Shown in pieces: positions 39,901 to 47,480 of a stretch of 64,000 nucleotides of DNA. Source of the stretch: Paragonimus skrjabini miyazakii (lineage: Eukaryota; Platyhelminthes; Trematoda; Plagiorchiida; Troglotrematidae); assembly GCA_014338405.1 (NCBI GenBank), contig JTDE01001030.1, forward strand, positions 98,488 through 162,487. The letters are read 5' to 3'. The translations under genes were made by a program, and so were the position numbers. A model generated the notes under the pieces. The model did no database searches and was not told the DNA's origin. It saw only the letters and a program-made list of their open reading frames with translations. How positions within the stretch are numbered: position 1 is the first letter of the stretch; each line of letters opens with the position of its first letter.

Positions 39901-42900
39901 AAACTTGTTTCCGTTGTCCTACTTATCCATACTGTATGCTTTTCTCTGTTATATGTATCATCTGATGACTTTTTCCATTCTTCATATTGTCCCGTGACAG
40001 TAACAGTTTAGGAATGGGACCATCAGTGCTATTTAACCTGTATGAGGATTTTTTTTGCTTGTGCTTGTTTTGATCCTTGTTTCATAAATTGACACAGAAA
40101 CTTAATGCCTGGTGTTCGGCGTATCGTATTGTCCATTTCTTTTAAGTAGCCAGTCGTCAGTACTCAACTGGCTCGTCAAAGAAGCACAAACATGCATTAC
40201 TGTGTAGAGTGTGCTATTTTTTTTTACCTCGCTGTTCCACTTTTCGTAGCTTTCAAAATATTTCCATTGTTTGATTAGTCTGATTGATTGGTTGGTCTGT
40301 GACTGTTGGTAGTCTGTGAGGTTCCATGGATTGTTGACTGCTAAATCGACTGTTTTAGTTTCATGCGACAGTGGTAGCTCACTAACTTTGTCACCATCTA
40401 TCACCCATATCAGAATAATGTTGGTGAGAACCTGTTCTACTTCTACCGGGCTCTGTTGCAACAACTTAACATGGGTCCAAGAGATGCGGTCACTGGCAAA
40501 GCACGTTACACACTGGACAGTTCGGCCCTTCTGCTTAGTGAAATGACTGGTCAGCCTGTGGTAAGTCGCTCGATTCGTTATGGATCGCGATTGAAGCACG
40601 CCCTTTCTCTCCCTTCTGCCCAATTGCCTGTCTACTGAATAAATGACCACTTTGTCTACGTGTGCTCATTTCTAGTTGACTACAGCCCACATGTCTTATT
40701 TTTTATCAGTTTCCATGACTGTACAGGTTTTGTACGGGTTTTGGGAAGTTTTCGGAAAATAAGATGTGATTTCAAAGTCGCCAGAAGGTTTGAGAAAAAT
40801 GAAAAAAACATCTCTTAGTCTCTTAGGTATTTCTAGATATGACACAAATACCTCGTCCGAATTTCATCGGTATACCTTTAACAGCTGATAAAAGCGTACC
40901 TTTGACTTGCTCGCTATCTCATCGTAAAATGCCAGGGAAGTGTCGATTCAATGAATGCAGGCTTAACAAGCAAAATATACAGATGAAAAGAACAACAGTT
41001 TTACAACTAAGACTTCCCTCAGAACCAACCACATTTTGTCAAAAAATACTCTTCAAAATCTGTGCAGAGGCCGCCGTTATTCTCAGCTTGGTCTCTATAT
41101 TACCAAGATTGCAGTCAATGATCATAGTATCAACTGTAGGGAATCAGAATCAGAATCAAAGCTTAAAATTAGCCGAGCAATGCAGTAGTCATACTTTGTG
41201 TAGCAGGTTGGATGAAAGTGGAGATTATTCGGTTTCAGAAAGACAGTTTTCTAGATTTTGTGATAATCTATTTCAGAGTGACAATGGTTGGGATGCCAAA
41301 AATCCCGATCACATAGATTGTTCACCAGGTCCACCAACGCATAGCTGGATGATAGTTTAGCAACCGTCAATCAACAAACAACAATCTAGAACGTGAAAAG
41401 AATGAGCAAGGTTTTACCATAACTTACCTATCCGGTAATACTTTGTGATGGTGTTAATGCCATTGTAGTTTCTATCTCCAAAGAACTATTCTCGTATGTA
41501 TCCAATATCCGAGCGAAATACCGGGAAAGCCGGACGAAAGAAAGAATGGAATGCAGAAATAGTAGTTGAATAAAGAAATTAAGGAACGGACAGAAATTTT
41601 AGTGTAATTAAACTTTCAACCGATATAAGTTCAGCGTCCTACCGGAGTCAAATTTACTGCATCAAAGAGCACAAGACAAAACGATTGCTCTGAGTCACTT
41701 TGATAAGTCCGTGAAGGAACACACTAGACTGGATCGTTCCAATAACCCCTGAGCAATTTCCAATAGAGTTTTTTATCGGTAGTCTGTTTTCTCATGTCTT
41801 TAATTAGCGTATTACTCAATTTGGCATGTGCTTCAATATAACCTTCATTTAGAGGCGTTGGTGGAATCACTAAAAAGTTGCCACATACGATCAATCGTGT
41901 GAATTCACTGAATTGGCTCTCTCATCTTTACAAACGTTAGCTTTTTTGAAGGTAAGGTTTTAAAAAAATGGTGTACTCTGAACTGACTTTAGCGTACGAA
42001 CTCTGTCATAGTTTCACACTGGCTCGTTTTGTCTTACAAATGGTCGATCTCACAAACATACGCGTGATGTATAAATCCCATGCTCTTTTTCTCTGTCTAT
42101 TACCACTAGTATCGCTAGGTAGCATCTGGTTTTAGCTTGTGAAGATGGTTACCTACAAAGACATGAATCGTAGCTAATTACAAAATCCTGTGTGTGTGTG
42201 TGTGTGATCCTAACCAGTCAATCAGTTCGCAGAGATAAGTAGGCTTGGAGATTATTCACAGCTCTAATATTTTCATGGATTACTTGAACGAAGGAAAAAT
42301 TGAAAGGTGCTATCTCTGAAATACGACAGCCTGTAACTCCCTCAGTGTGATTAGCTGATGACTTCGCAAAAAAGCGCCAGGTGACGGTTAGTAGTATTAA
42401 AACGGAAATGCTCCACAGTCGTCCCAAAATTGTGATTCGGTGATCCACAGTACACTTGATCCCGATTAACTTCTTTAAATGTAGAATGTTTCACATTGGT
42501 CATTTGTCGTTTACTAATTACGTTTAGGGAGTCAAACGACAAACTGCTGCGGAACGATCGTTTGATAAATTTTTAGTTTGTCTCTAATCTGTAAATCGAT
42601 AACGAAAGAGGATTTCATAATATAGGATGTTAGTTCGCTTGTTTGAGTTATTTCTGTTGCATTATCTGTGCTTTCTTGATGTTCGGCTCATCGGTACGCC
42701 TTCATTTTGAGTTGAACACTCATCCCTTATAAGATATATCCCGGTGATTAATTGTGTACAGCATACGACTACAATTTGTGCACTGATTCGAAAAGATTGC
42801 TCTAACCGGGTCAACTCTGTGTATACTGCCGATATATCATAACAAATCATCTTGATTTATAGACTGCTACAGTAACCACTCCTTTCTTAGAAACACGGTC

Positions 42901-44396
42901 TTGCACCTTGTTCAAATAAGCGCTACAGAGATCGCTCGCTATTGCTGAAACATCAGATCGGTCGTCTAAAATGTAATCGGTAGGTGACTTTAAACGAAGG
43001 CTTGATGCATGGATTCACGATGCTATTCCGGGTTTCTAAACAACATGATCTTCTGGGTAAATTTTCAATAATGTGCTATATCTAATGTTGATGTTACCAA
43101 CTACTTGCCTGCCTTTCGTGTACTTGTTTCATGCCAGGTGTATGTTTCATCTTTCTTTGCTCTGTCCGATTCATGCAACAAACGTCGTATTTTTCGCGTT
43201 ACTTCATGCTCTTTCTAAGCTGTCCATCACAGTCAGGTCTGTGTAGACTTCAACAGCTTAACTGTATTCCGGTATGATTATTCTTATCTTACAGTGAGTG
43301 TCTGTTGGCCATCTTAGTGTACATGATGTCCACGAACCCCACTGGAACGCCAACCCATTGATCTGTCGATCAGTTATGAATAGGTTTCCTTTTTTTGACT
43401 GTCTGCTGAAGAGTAAGACGGTCAGTTTTAGTAAATCTATCTTAAACAGACTTCTCCATAATGCTAAATTGTTAACTGTGTAAGCGAAGCGATCAAACGT
43501 ATGCAACATTTCTGTCTTGTTTGCCACTAAGTAATTTATTTGCTTCCACAGCTGCGCATCTTTATTGATAGATGTCCGTCTGTTCTTTAGCTGGTTTATT
43601 TTCTTCAGATTTAAGCTATGCAGGAAACATTTGTATTTGCTTTTGCGAAAACTGGTGTGCGTTGATAAGTTACATCATCAATATGACAATAGACCATCGT
43701 TTCTCTTTGCTGTGAACCAAAATGTCAATTCGAATTATATGGTTTCTGCCCGGTAACCGTTCATTATTGGTTAATTCCCATCCAGAGATGATAACCGTAA
43801 CTAATTTGAATTTATCCATCTAACCGCTTAGCAGTGTTGAGCATGCTTGTAGCTTATTGAAAGCCACAATTTTCAAGGATTGCTTGAACGAAAGACGAAT
43901 TACCAGACGTCTGAAACCGTGAACATTTATACGTAACAGTTTACTGTATTTCTGAGTTAAGTTGCCTAAGAGACGTGTTTGAGTTTTTTTATAATCATAT
44001 TCTTTTTTTGCTGTCTCGTCTCAGTTTTATTGGTAGATGTAATGCCAAATGTTTGTGTTAGCGCATTAGGAAGTGGCTTTTCTGGATATTCGGATCACCA
44101 ATCAGGCTTTGAAATCCGAATCACTTATCTCCATTTAGACTGTGACCAGATTGTACACCCCTGGTTGTGAACTCTGCTGCCAAAGTTGTTTAACTGTTTG
44201 CCTTTCCTTTGTTTCCATCTCTCTTAGATGCTTGCTGTAGAGGATCCACAGAAGTTGTTTTGCCTACCATCCGACCATATTATCGTCAAAGTGTTAGATT
44301 GCGATACGATTTCGCAAGCCAAAGAAAAAATTCTGGATGTCATTTACAAAAACAAACCTTACTCCCAGCAGTTGAAACCGACACAGTTAGATATGA
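3687..44396 (+). CDS. Plexin (semaphorin receptor), partial, 11 exons
   Basis: Plexins are single-pass receptors for semaphorins; their cytoplasmic GAP domain acts on Ras/Rap-type GTPases and a Rho-binding domain is inserted in it. The exons found are 3687-3919, 6309-6602, 12244-12337, 15685-16005, 19356-19760, 26354-26591, 32567-32899, 33981-34164, 36010-36157, 40414-40560 and 44228-44396. Together they give about 855 codons. Intron phases (2,2,0,0,0,1,1,2,0,0,1) match at all ten junctions, and the joined protein follows the plexin order: IPT domains, membrane helix, juxtamembrane coil, GAP first half, Rho-binding domain. Sema and PSI exons are expected left of the window. The 3' continuation (second GAP half) is not found on this strand; matching exons are on the minus strand at 56.3-63.2 kb. 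Exon ends are my choice from GT-AG sites and homology. Family assignment is firm; the A or B subtype is not resolved. Confidence 0.93.
3920..6308 (+). other. Plexin intron
   Basis: An intron of about 2.4 kb with no recognised exon, LINE or SINE. Short frames here show no family motif. Confidence 0.7.
6309..6602 (+). CDS. Plexin exon: rest of first visible IPT domain
   Basis: The exon opens with the cysteine strand LIVCRTRPLP and closes with VPYTFFYSPNPSVLAVE, like the plexin pattern in which one IPT domain ends with an 'F.Y..dP.v..i' strand and the next begins. The acceptor follows TTTTTAG and the donor is G|GTAAGC. It enters in phase 2 and leaves in phase 2, so the split glycine codon completes the Gly-Gly-Gly-Thr of the next exon. 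A stretch of about 45 polar residues in the middle is longer than usual for plexin IPT domains. Confidence 0.88.
7690..8010 (+). repeat. SINE family A copy, nearly full length
   Basis: This tRNA-derived element recurs in the window. It starts with a TGTCTCCTCTCGAGGCGATC block and has a box-A-like TGGAGCAATGGT and a box-B-like GTTCTAGTCCCGG about 40 bases later. It ends with a conserved tail (CTCGAGTCTAGTG... GGAAAGTCTATGGG). Copies at 15.2, 29.05 and 37.6 kb align along its length. Confidence 0.8.
8940..9150 (+). repeat. SINE family B copy (tRNA-like core)
   Basis: The core TTCGTAGCTCAGCTGGTAAA (box A) and GGTTCCAATCCGGCCGAAGT (box B plus 3' acceptor arm) looks like a tRNA, with the anticodon arm replaced by an unpaired TTTGGATATGGTGTTTCTGT. 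A flanking block (TCCAAATGTGAAAGTTCAGA) is shared with the copies at 22.6 and 58.1 kb. This makes it a SINE and not a tRNA gene. Confidence 0.75.
9380..10905 (+). mobile_element. LINE L1 copy, 5'-truncated, with assembly gap
   Basis: A non-LTR reverse transcriptase relic. Visible parts are IIPLIKKG, then the RT core with CIDHIITLRQILEHR, FLDYKGVFDSVDRCTLL and LYFHTSAQVKVYG, then after frameshifts VIEVVDWFTYFGSCING. The catalytic YADD motif has decayed to DLDGGDD. The C-terminal part is lost in the N run. The 3' untranslated tail resumes at 10,682 and resembles the tails at 18.0, 31.6 and 52.0 kb. The clade is not certain; the style is the CR1/RTE-like RT common in flukes. Confidence 0.85.
10362..10681. 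other. Assembly gap of 320 N inside a LINE
   Basis: The sequence to the left matches 17,384-17,590 and the sequence to the right matches 18,020-18,128. The homologous stretch in the twin copy is 429 bases (17,591-18,019), so the gap size is an estimate or the copies differ. Apparent frames across the gap are artefacts. Confidence 0.98.
12244..12337 (+). CDS. Plexin exon: IPT domain, GGT strand
   Basis: This is a short exon of 94 bases. With the split codon it reads GGTSIRVQGEFLFVIESPRL, the classic second-IPT opening (GGT, a strand, then the 'i..prl' loop), followed by LYFNWTEFST. The acceptor is ATCACAG and the donor GTGAGC. It leaves in phase 0 and joins directly to PCEYILPG of the next exon. 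The exon is too short to be noticed without the phase match on both sides. Confidence 0.87.
14120..15030 (+). mobile_element. LINE L2 fragment (jockey/CR1-like RT)
   Basis: Broken frames carry the RT segment ILGPPLFLLVILKISSLV (family: vLGPlLFLlyiNdLp). The post-YADD part follows with WFPVNPYKRKTVH and RNLGITISEDLSPSPTRTS, then a C-terminal SFTVRAFPSWNSLYEKLL (family: fs.R....WN.Lp..vv). Several stops and shifts show it is dead. The same family occurs at 52.2 and 53.3 kb. Confidence 0.78.
15065..15200 (-). repeat. SINE family A, minus-strand partial copy
   Basis: The reverse complement matches family A from the tRNA-like box region to the CTCGAGTC tail; on the + strand the GAGCTCATCAACAGTGCATG and GGTCACGCTTTTATAGCA blocks are seen. 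It is strongly diverged and lies head to head with the next copy. Confidence 0.6.
15208..15505 (+). repeat. SINE family A copy
   Basis: It begins GTGTCTCCTCTCGAGGTGGT and runs through TGAGGTCATTCACTCAGTGT, GTTCATACCCCGATTG and GGAAAGTCTATAGAACTGC. It aligns with the 7.7 kb copy with many substitutions. Its box B has decayed. Confidence 0.75.
15685..16005 (+). CDS. Plexin exon: IPT domain with FGFILD strand
   Basis: The exon starts PCEYILPGVLECSSPC, an IPT cysteine strand, and ends with LRLQFGFILDGVANLRV, very close to the plexin 'v.vGFimDnv.sl' strand. About 55 acidic and Asn/Ser/Thr-rich residues between them look like a lineage-specific loop; NRST and NTT are possible N-glycosylation sites. 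The acceptor is CCTCGCAG, the donor GTAAGT, and both ends are phase 0. Confidence 0.9.
16095..16290 (-). repeat. Interspersed repeat family D, copy 1
   Basis: The reverse complement shares TTCGGGTTTACACTGGA, a CGTGGTGTG...GAGTGGA block and a CTCTGGCTTCAGTCA...CTAATCCG block, with the same order and spacing as 48,305-48,515 on the + strand. It is not assigned to any known class. Confidence 0.6.
17370..18225 (+). mobile_element. LINE L1 copy, 3' part
   Basis: This is a near twin of the 10.15-10.90 kb sequence. It carries the RT C-terminal block (AALFCCCETWPFKVEDVRFG, then HIEWHLRVSNEEIKKQVFG), the downstream LxxRAPFADAAADWREVRGG-type segment and a 3' untranslated tail. The stop after ARIS and the broken start of the block show that it is inactive. 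Confidence 0.85.
19356..19760 (+). CDS. Plexin exon: last IPT domain
   Basis: The exon begins HSDPVVNPFPDG, which matches the 'yy.DPvf.p' segment that opens the membrane-proximal plexin IPT domain. It then has a roughly 50-residue acidic, proline-rich linker, followed by LLRLHGQFDAL and LLVLVGDTHVCLV with a final CDL strand. All are in family order. The acceptor is TTTGTTAG, the donor GTGAGT, and both ends are phase 0. The acidic linker is longer than in vertebrate plexins. Confidence 0.9.
20409..20426. repeat. Short TG microsatellite
   Basis: About seven TG units. It is noted only as a repeat and has no other visible role. Confidence 0.6.
22580..22765 (+). repeat. SINE family B copy
   Basis: GGCTTCGTAGCTCAGCTGGC and CTGGTTCGAATCTAGCCAAA keep good boxes A and B and a near-complementary acceptor arm. 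The upstream block GATACAAATGTGAAGTTTCT is the family flank. A canonical anticodon loop is missing. Confidence 0.75.
23779..24040 (-). repeat. SINE family A copy, minus strand
   Basis: The + strand shows the complement of the family tail (CATTCTTATAGAGTTTTCAG), the box-B complement (TGAACTGGAACTCTGGCCAC) and, at the right end, the complement of the CTCGAGG start block (GACCGCCTCGAGAG). It is a nearly full-length element. Confidence 0.78.
26354..26591 (+). CDS. Plexin exon: membrane helix and juxtamembrane coil
   Basis: The exon opens with FGRFLVYRPG, the final IPT strand (family: 'iG.l.vy'). A hydrophobic helix IMIATGIVVLTVLVSLIAF follows, then a basic stop-transfer segment LWRRFDRRQRTYQ, and then a heptad-like stretch ending ESRVVRVFKE. 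That last part corresponds to the plexin juxtamembrane coiled coil ('LESRV...ckEaF'). The acceptor is TTATTTTCAG, the donor GTAGAT. It leaves in phase 1 and makes an Asp codon with the next exon. Confidence 0.93.
28820..29048 (-). repeat. SINE family A copy, left arm of an inverted pair
   Basis: The complement of family A runs from the tail (CCATAGACTTTCCAGTCGGC) through the box-B complement (AGAACTCTGGCCACGCTTTC) to the GTCGTGCC...AATTATCAC block, where it meets the next copy. Confidence 0.82.
29049..29280 (+). repeat. SINE family A copy, right arm of an inverted pair
   Basis: It runs AATGATTCGATCATGC, GTGGTGCAGTGGTCAACACG (box A), AGTTCTAGTTCCGGCAGTGG (box B), then CTCGAGTCTAGTGC and the tail. 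With the preceding minus copy it forms a palindrome with arms of about 230 bases and almost no spacer. Confidence 0.82.
29885..29995 (+). repeat. Repeat family E, copy 1
   Basis: The block from ACGAGGACGAAACCGATCGT through CTTCTTTCCGAAGAGTGTTC to GTGAGCCAGCTACACG recurs at 30,719-30,826. It is an unclassified repeat or remnant, possibly from a 5' LINE region. Confidence 0.6.
30095..30290 (+). repeat. SINE family A, degraded copy
   Basis: GAGTCGATCGGACAACCTAA matches the 5' block of the family, followed by CACTCACAAGTGATTGTGAC and ACGTAAGGTCAGTCGAGTTG. The rest is too diverged to trace with confidence. Confidence 0.55.
30719..30830 (+). repeat. Repeat family E, copy 2
   Basis: It shares GACGCGACCGATCGTG, GGCTTCTTTCCGAAGGATGT and GGAGGTGAACTAGCTACACG with 29,885-29,995, and directly abuts the 5' end of the LINE copy that follows. 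Confidence 0.6.
30832..31790 (+). mobile_element. LINE L1 copy, best-preserved C-terminal part
   Basis: An open frame of 139 codons carries DYVDLALDSETMEVVD, FVYLGSCISG, ISKARTVFVNLRHLWRQRSI, LLYGSEIWPLRIDDVNRL and ARIGWHQRVSNKAVRN, which form the RT thumb/C-terminal region. It keeps the Lys codon after IS where other local copies have a stop. A zinc-finger-free tail (HVLRMSASRLSRRALFADA) and the 3' untranslated region follow. It is 5'-truncated and broken near 31.28 kb. Confidence 0.85.
32567..32899 (+). CDS. Plexin exon: start of cytoplasmic region, with insertion
   Basis: FMELQTNMLEF followed by LPYRDYRTFCLFTLFPE matches the highly conserved plexin juxtamembrane/GAP start (ELQtdi..l...ipf.DYrtya..vLFP). 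After that, about 70 residues rich in Pro, Ser and Cys have no match in plexins I know; the family normally has about 20 residues here. I chose donor 32899|GTAACT with acceptor 33980|33981, which keeps phase 1. A weaker alternative at CTG|GTACCC with GTTCCA is also in frame. The insertion could mean a real lineage-specific loop or an earlier true donor. Confidence 0.82.
33981..34164 (+). CDS. Plexin exon: GAP domain helices
   Basis: SKAISLFHALICNRKFL and MVHVIEEDERTTAQDKSRLA match the plexin GAP segment 'ekSl.lf.qLl..k.FlltfihtlE.q..fs.rdr..vaSLi..aLq..meyat'. The exon ends QPKMEHLTR at a CG|GTATGT donor, phase 2. Conserved features are the Arg/Lys-rich 'D..rlAsLL..aLqpkMe' helix. Confidence 0.92.
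34898..34938. repeat. Perfect 14-base inverted repeat
   Basis: AAATTTGAAGGACG pairs exactly with CGTCCTTCAAATTT across a 13-base loop, inside the intron between the GAP exons at 34.1 and 36.0 kb. The stem is too short for a typical pre-miRNA. It could be the footprint of a small element or chance. Confidence 0.6.
36010..36157 (+). CDS. Plexin exon: GAP domain, first arginine motif
   Basis: VMCDLISEMLQ is followed by FRRAETVVDKLVSNW, aligning with the plexin 'LLsDLI.k.l...........LRRTESvaEKmLtNWf.fLLykFlke'. The Arg-Arg pair is the first catalytic arginine site of plexin GAP domains, and the Asn of SNW is the conserved asparagine. Both are kept, so this half of the active site looks intact. 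The acceptor is TTTATAG, the donor AAG|GTTAGT, leaving in phase 0. Confidence 0.94.
36640..36850 (+). repeat. Interspersed repeat family C, copy 1
   Basis: The conceptual reading AEAIGIRLFNPPLCVQKRF then QTLDLPWP aligns with EAIAIRLYNPCLCAQKQLV then ALHLPWP on the minus strand at 39.0-39.17 kb, with silent and conservative changes. The repeat class is unknown. The shared peptide may only reflect nucleotide similarity. Confidence 0.6.
37568..37845 (+). repeat. SINE family A copy, well preserved
   Basis: It has TGATAATTCGGTCGTGCCTA, the box-A-like TGGCGCAGTGGT, the box-B-like GGTTCTAGTCCCGG, and the tail with CTCGAGTCTAGTG and GGAAAGTCTGTGGGAATGCG. This copy has the best promoter boxes in the window, plus a small GAGC duplication (GAGCGAGCG). 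Confidence 0.82.
39000..39175 (-). repeat. Interspersed repeat family C, copy 2
   Basis: It is the inverted match of 36.64-36.85 kb; on the minus strand it encodes the RLYNPCLCAQKQLVRALHLP reading. It lies in the same plexin intron as copy 1, so the two form an inverted pair about 2.2 kb apart. Confidence 0.6.
40414..40560 (+). CDS. Plexin exon: GAP domain to Rho-binding linker
   Basis: This 49-codon exon has phase 0 at both ends. It reads GENLFYFYRALLQQLNMG and GPRDAVTGKARYTLD, near the conserved plexin 'GeplfmLy.AiKqqmekGPiDavTGeARYsL'. The acceptor is ATATCAG, the donor GTG|GTAAGT. A 182-codon minus-strand frame across the same place is only its antisense shadow. Confidence 0.94.
40839..41360 (+). 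CDS. Hypothetical 173-codon ORF in a plexin intron
   Basis: This is one of the longest ATG-started frames in the window that does not overlap a recognised exon or LINE. A Cys/Lys-rich part (KMPGKCRFNECRLNKQN) is weakly like the start of hAT/ZBED-type transposase-derived proteins. A later part (SRLDESGDYSVSERQFSRF) is acidic. I see no catalytic motif and no splice signals. It may be a transposon remnant or chance. Confidence 0.25.
   Translation: MTQIPRPNFIGIPLTADKSVPLTCSLSHRKMPGKCRFNECRLNKQNIQMKRTTVLQLRLPSEPTTFCQKILFKICAEAAVILSLVSILPRLQSMIIVSTVGNQNQNQSLKLAEQCSSHTLCSRLDESGDYSVSERQFSRFCDNLFQSDNGWDAKNPDHIDCSPGPPTHSWMIV
42189..42206. repeat. TG microsatellite
   Basis: Nine TG units. No other visible role. 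Confidence 0.75.
44228..44396 (+). CDS. Plexin exon: Rho-GTPase-binding domain, N-terminal part
   Basis: VKVLDCDTISQAKEKILD followed by YKNKPYSQQLKPTQLDM is almost the plexin consensus 'VKvLdCDTitQvKEKiLDavYkn.pySqrp...dmdLEW'. This is the ubiquitin-like Rho-binding domain inserted in the GAP domain. The acceptor is TCTCTTAG, the donor ATGA|GTGAGT, phase 1. The family then continues with a 'LEWRqGr' exon and the 'WkrLNTL.HY' strand. I looked for these on the + strand up to 56 kb and saw neither. Confidence 0.94.
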
Positions 44397-46839
44397 GTGA
44401 GTAACTTATGTTTACTGTGTTCAGTTGCCTAGTGCGTGCAATATTTTGGCTCATCAGCGTGACCTGAATTCATATCTACGGTAGCTTCTGTGAAAGCTGC
44501 TTTTGCCAGATTGGTCGATAGATCTGTACCGAAACTTGTTCCAACGGTTATGCACGTCTAGTGGTGAAGTTTCTACGAGCGTGAAACGTTCGAATTTTTG
44601 TCTTAAGTTTTAATCCATAGTGTTTTTTGGGTTCTGATCGTTTCTAATACTAGTATAACCCATACGCCTCCGCGATTGTTCCCTATTTCTGGGCTGTCCT
44701 ATTCTATGTGAGTCCTCTTTTCTACTGTCTCAATTTTTTAGACATTTTCAAAACACCATACATACGCACTTCGGTTCTTAAGAGTCTGCCTAATGCCTTA
44801 AAATATTAACATCTCAAAATAGAGTACTTTTTAAGAGGTATTATTTTATATTTCCCCATGGTTTTTCGGTATTAGAATGCAGAACCTTGAAGGGTGGCAT
44901 ATCTCAAAATATTCTCATTGTCTGATGACGTCTCCCACATTTTTCAAGCACAATTGTATACTATGGTATTTAGTTTGCGGCTCAGCTTTTGACCAGACCC
45001 TGTATCTGCTCGGATTAGCCAGTCAGATTTGTAAACGCTCACTTGCTGGTTACTTTACAATTCCGTCCTTCGGCGATTGTATGAGTGGGCAGCACTAAGA
45101 CCTATTCGGTATTGATTGGATGAATGTAATCTAACTCTTTGCCCATCGCAGTTGGACAGTCCGGGGACGTTAAGTAGTAAGCATTGGAGTTATTCCTGGT
45201 TAATCTAGGCTCACCTATGCATCGGTCTATTGAGCAATGGGCAAAAACTCCCTATTGATGTACGGTTACAACTTGTGAAGAACTCATCAGAGCCACATGT
45301 TACCCAAGTCTCAGTATTCATATCTACAGGTGTATTCCGAGAAACAGTCCAAAATGTTGCCTCGAACTGAAATACAGCAATACGTTAACAGTGCGTCGCT
45401 TACGAGTGGAACAGATAGTCACTGAGGTCAACGAAGTCATGAAAGACGTGGTGAAAATACAATTAGATTCACCAATGTGTTTTACATACAAGCATCTAAA
45501 GGATAGTTTCGTTGCTGGAAAGCCCGCTGTATGTTGAATCGATTTACGATAAGTTTGATCACTCATATTAGCTTTCTACAGATATGTGCAGAATGAATGT
45601 TTTTCAGCAGGTTGTAGTTGCCGGTTTATTTTGTGTCCAACTTGACCAGTCTCCTATGGGATTACATCAATTATTAATAAGACTACACAACACCATCTTA
45701 GTTAGTTGACCACAAACCACGCGAAAACTTCGGGGTCAAAGGTCTTTAAAAACCGACTGGTGTTAATGCTGTACTGTAGCATAGGAGGAACGTTTCCGCC
45801 CTTGGTTATCGGAACTTATGAAACTCCGCGATGGTTCCGTGGTTTGGATGTTAAGTGCGTTTCATGCTTACACGATCATTCCTAGAATGCCTGAATGACC
45901 TGTTGAATAATTACTGTTCGGTGATCCCAGATAGACAATAAACTGAATATACAGCGGCGTCGGATCTTGCTATTTTCTGTTTGATACCACCTTCGATCGC
46001 AACGACCATCCGTTTTCTAACGTCAGGTTGATATTTTTACCTCCATTCTGCACCTACATTCTGCAACCTTCTGACGGAAATGTTTTTTTCCGTGTGTAAT
46101 CAACACGCAAATTAAACGCTATGGCTCACCGATACCAATTTAACAACTTCGAAGATCAGTTTAGACATCCAGTTGACCTCCAATTCACACCAGTTTGAAG
46201 TAATTGCATAGCAGTTTAGTTTTGACTTTACATATTTGTCCCATTATGTACCTAATTGTGCAACTGTTGAGCCAAGTAACCATCAGACTTGACAATATTT
46301 GATTCAAATCGAAGTTTTCAATGCTTCTACATGTCTTGTACTACTTCCCAACGGTCAGAGCATGATTGATTTGCATCAGAAACGTTCAGATCTTCTAAGT
46401 TTACCCAGACAAATTTTTGCTGCTTCCACCTATCCTTATAATTGTTTCAGAGCTCATTTTGATTTTATATATTGTGTCCACGATGCCGATTGTAATTTCA
46501 AAAAGCAGTTCGTAAAGTTCGTAGTTCTTCTATCGCAACAAGTAGACTATGCAGTTGTTCTATCATGAATGTTGGAGACAGGTAAGGTTAAGCAGCAGTA
46601 ACAAAGGAGATTGATATGCGGTAGAAACTGTGGGTTACATCAAACGGGCACGACTGTCCAGTGAGACGGTAGGCTGTTTAATAGGGAGTTACTCTCAGCT
46701 TTTTCTCAATCTGATTGGCTAATGACTGTCCTTTGAAGTGCGAAATTTTGGATGGAAATATTTTTGGCTTAATTTCCCATGGTTGGGTATCGGGTTTAAA
46801 ATGTTAATAAATAATCACTTCGTGAAAGCTGAAAATGTA

Positions 46840-47480
46840 GGTATGTATGTATTGGAAGGGGTATTGAAACCTCAAATCCGTGTTGATGGAGATGTTGTCA
46901 GCAGCTGCACAAATTTCTGCTACTTGGGCAGCAATCTGTCCACCGATCAGTCCGTGGACCGCGAGTTGAGAGCTCGTGTGGCAAAGGCTAGTACTGCTTT
47001 CGGACGTCTTGAAGGACGTGTTTGGAGAACCACAGCCTGAAGCCAAGCACTAAGCTCTTTGTTTACCGCTCAATAGTGCTGTCTACACTGCTGTACGGCA
47101 GTGAACCGTGGACATTGTATCAGCGTAATTGGCGCTAACTGAGCCACTTTCATTTGTAATGTCTAAGACGCATCTTGGGTATTCGGACATGGTTCCGAAC
47201 ACTGAGGTACAGCAGCGAGCGGACATGAACGAGATGGAAGCCTTGCTGATGTTGAATCAGCTTCGTTGGCTGGGTCACGTCCGTCGGATGGGCGATGACC
47301 GTATCCCGAAGCAGGTGCTGTATGGTCAACTGAGATCAGATAAGCGAAATCCTGGTAGTCAGAAGCTGAGATACCAGGATGCTGTGCAGTTAAGTCTTTC
47401 ACGTGGTTAATACAACCTCAAGCTATCCCGACTGATTGCAAAAGACTCAACAATGAGGCACGACAAAAGTTCTTTGTATA
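46840..47480 (+). mobile_element. LINE L3 fragment, RT C-terminal region
   Basis: The frames read FCYLGSNLSTDQSVDRELRA and RVAKASTAFGRLEGRVWR, then LLYGSEPWTLYQRN, MVPNTEVQQRADM and LLMLNQLRWLGHVRRMGDDR, then PKQVLYGQLRSDKRNPGSQK. These match the C-terminal region of endonuclease-reverse transcriptases of animal LINEs. It is a different family from L1 (VTTEVL/RWLGHV-type thumb). Two stops and a frame change show it is inactive. Confidence 0.82.

Larger units (their letters stand above)
36158..44227 (+). other. Two plexin introns around the 40-kb exon
   Basis: The intron 36,158-40,413 holds repeat C twice (inverted) and SINE A. The intron 40,561-44,227 holds the hypothetical ORF at 40.84 kb and the TG tract. 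GC-rich frames at 38.47-38.89 kb on both strands show no motif. Confidence 0.65.

Noticed and set aside
40102..40650. 182-codon minus-strand ORF, the longest apart from the plexin tail exon
   Set aside because: It overlaps plexin exon 40,414-40,560 in antisense; the + strand has the conserved motif and splice sites.
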